From Schaalia hyovaginalis (GTDB taxonomy: Bacteria > Actinomycetota > Actinomycetes > Actinomycetales > Actinomycetaceae): 64,000 nucleotides of DNA. Position numbers and translations under genes: made by a program. Where the stretch lies: NCBI RefSeq assembly GCF_014208035.1, contig NZ_JACHMK010000001.1, positions 434,001-498,000 on the forward strand, read 5' to 3'. The stretch's first letter is position 1. Each line of letters begins with the position of its first letter. Below are positions 62,977-64,000 of the stretch, in pieces. The notes beneath the pieces are model-generated. The model had not been told where the DNA came from and ran no database searches. It saw only the letters and a list, made by a program, of their open reading frames with translations.

Positions 62977-64000
62977 GTGTTCACACGGACCCATACCTTG
63001 CCTGCCAGAAGACGCATCTGGGCCGTCTTCACACTCGTACTTGCATTAGTTCTCATCATCCCCGGTTTGGGGTCGCGCGCCCATGCCGAGGCGAAAGCGG
63101 TGGACGTCAAGGTCACGAACTTCCAGATTCTCAACTTGCAGAAACAGAGTGTCAGCACTCTGTTCGTGTACGATCGCTTCTATTTGTCAATGGAATGGGA
63201 CGCCACGCATCTCGGCGCGAATGTGCATAAGGGGGATTATTTCGATGTCACCCTGCCGAAGGAGATGCGTTTCCCGAGCGATACCTCTGCTGCGGATTTC
63301 GATCTGCTCGGCATGGATGGGGTAACCGTCTTCGCGAAGGGTCATGTGACCCCTGGTGAAAACGGCCTCGGGGGGACGGTGCATGTCGTCTTCACCGATG
63401 CGGTGGAGAACAAGTACAACGTCAAGGGCACGATGTACCTCGGAGCGTCCTTCGAAGGAACACTCGTTAAGACGGATGATGCGAATACCTTCTCGGTGAC
63501 GGTGAATTCTCAGGTCTTGACATCCCCGTCGATTCAGATCATTGGAAACAAGGATCTGGAAAATGAGCATCTGTCGAAGTGGGGCGTCGCGGTTGCGGGC
63601 CAAAGTGGAGCTGCTCAATGGACTATGCGCATCAATCATACGAAGGCGACGCTGAAGAACGTCCGGATCTCCGACGCCCTTTCCGGAGGCGCAGGCGACG
63701 AGACCTACATCGAAGACACCTTCAAACTCAGCCGGGTCGAGCTGTCGCCGAAGGGGGACTTGGGTCCGGAACTTGAAAAGATTGATCTGGGAGGGAAACT
63801 CGAGCTCTCCGCGGATAAGAGATCCTTCACGATCAACCTCGGCAACATTGACGGGGGACAGTACTGGCTCACGTACAACTCGACCTATAAGCCTGGATCC
63901 GTCTTGCGAAACAGTGCCTCTCTCACCTCCACGAACGGGGAGTGGAAGAGTGCCTCCGCCTATCAGTCGGCCGAATCGGGTGGTACCGCTGAGGGGGACC
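62977..64000 (+). CDS. Cna/Sdr-like surface adhesin (3' end beyond window)
   Basis: The first 341 codons of a surface protein. GTG 62977 follows GAGGAG; the N-terminus has a basic start, a hydrophobic stretch (IWAVFTLVLALVLIIPGLG) and a cleavage site near AHAEA. The following about 300 residues are two beta-rich Ig-like domains of the fibrinogen/collagen-adhesin (N2-N3) type: DRFYLSMEWDATHLGANVHK, KGDYFDVTLPKEMRFP, then WTMRINHTKATLKNVRISDAL and YWLTYNSTYKPGS. The rest, presumably repeats and a sortase signal, is outside the window. The ligand is unknown. Confidence 0.8.
   Translation, partial: MFTRTHTLPARRRIWAVFTLVLALVLIIPGLGSRAHAEAKAVDVKVTNFQILNLQKQSVSTLFVYDRFYLSMEWDATHLGANVHKGDYFDVTLPKEMRFPSDTSAADFDLLGMDGVTVFAKGHVTPGENGLGGTVHVVFTDAVENKYNVKGTMYLGASFEGTLVKTDDANTFSVTVNSQVLTSPSIQIIGNKDLENEHLSKWGVAVAGQSGAAQWTMRINHTKATLKNVRISDALSGGAGDETYIEDTFKLSRVELSPKGDLGPELEKIDLGGKLELSADKRSFTINLGNIDGGQYWLTYNSTYKPGSVLRNSASLTSTNGEWKSASAYQSAESGGTAEGD

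Overview
The window is about 64 kb of high-GC actinobacterial DNA. A fungal-type single-chain fatty acid synthase followed by acpS, split acyl-CoA carboxylase subunits, a sucrose PTS, LAxTG/Cna-like surface proteins and choice-of-anchor M repeats together suggest an Actinomycetaceae member (Actinomyces or Schaalia type, probably host-associated). The genus is an inference from gene content, not a sequence match.

Layout. 1-5.2 kb: molybdenum cofactor and molybdate uptake genes (moaA, mobA-like, moaB/mog, modA, and a fused modB-modC). 5.5-20.2 kb, minus strand: one tightly packed run birA-accA-accD-fas-acpS-bioY, joined by ATGA overlaps or short gaps. It combines biotin import, biotin ligation, malonyl-CoA supply, fatty acid synthesis and ACP activation. 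Two TetR regulators (20.3-21.9 kb) and a very large 2-hydroxyacyl-CoA dehydratase activase-like protein (22.1-26.8 kb) follow.

26.9-33.4 kb: a tRNA-Ser(CGA) gene carries a 6.4-kb integrated element bounded by a 29-bp repeat of the tRNA 3' end. It holds a tyrosine integrase, two small excisionase/AlpA-like HTH proteins, two unknown small proteins, a RecA/RepA-like ATPase and a further unknown ORF. It also holds iteron-like repeats with a perfect DnaA box, an unusual GGGAAC repeat array and strong hairpins. No capsid, relaxase or translocase gene is visible. This compact replicon-like integrated element is the best candidate for something undescribed.

33.6-44.5 kb: a large LAHTG-anchored surface protein, then a sucrose locus (GH32 hydrolase, PTS EIIBCA, LacI regulator) with matching operator-like sites, then ptsH-ptsI. 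44.6-55.5 kb: core genes (superoxide dismutase, DUF808 membrane protein, excalibur protein, methyltransferase, topA, tmk, holB, S33-type hydrolase).

55.6-62.5 kb: a second island, bounded by a 36-bp repeat of the tRNA-Thr(CGT) 3' end. It is AT-richer in part and decayed: a frameshifted IS481-type element, an IS1249-type transposase fragment, a LytR-CpsA-Psr protein, a frameshifted peptidoglycan-binding protein and a 5'-truncated helicase of the kind carried by conjugative elements. No integrase is seen. In both islands the likely original tRNA terminator lies beyond the distal repeat. The window ends in the first 341 codons of a Cna/Sdr-like surface adhesin.
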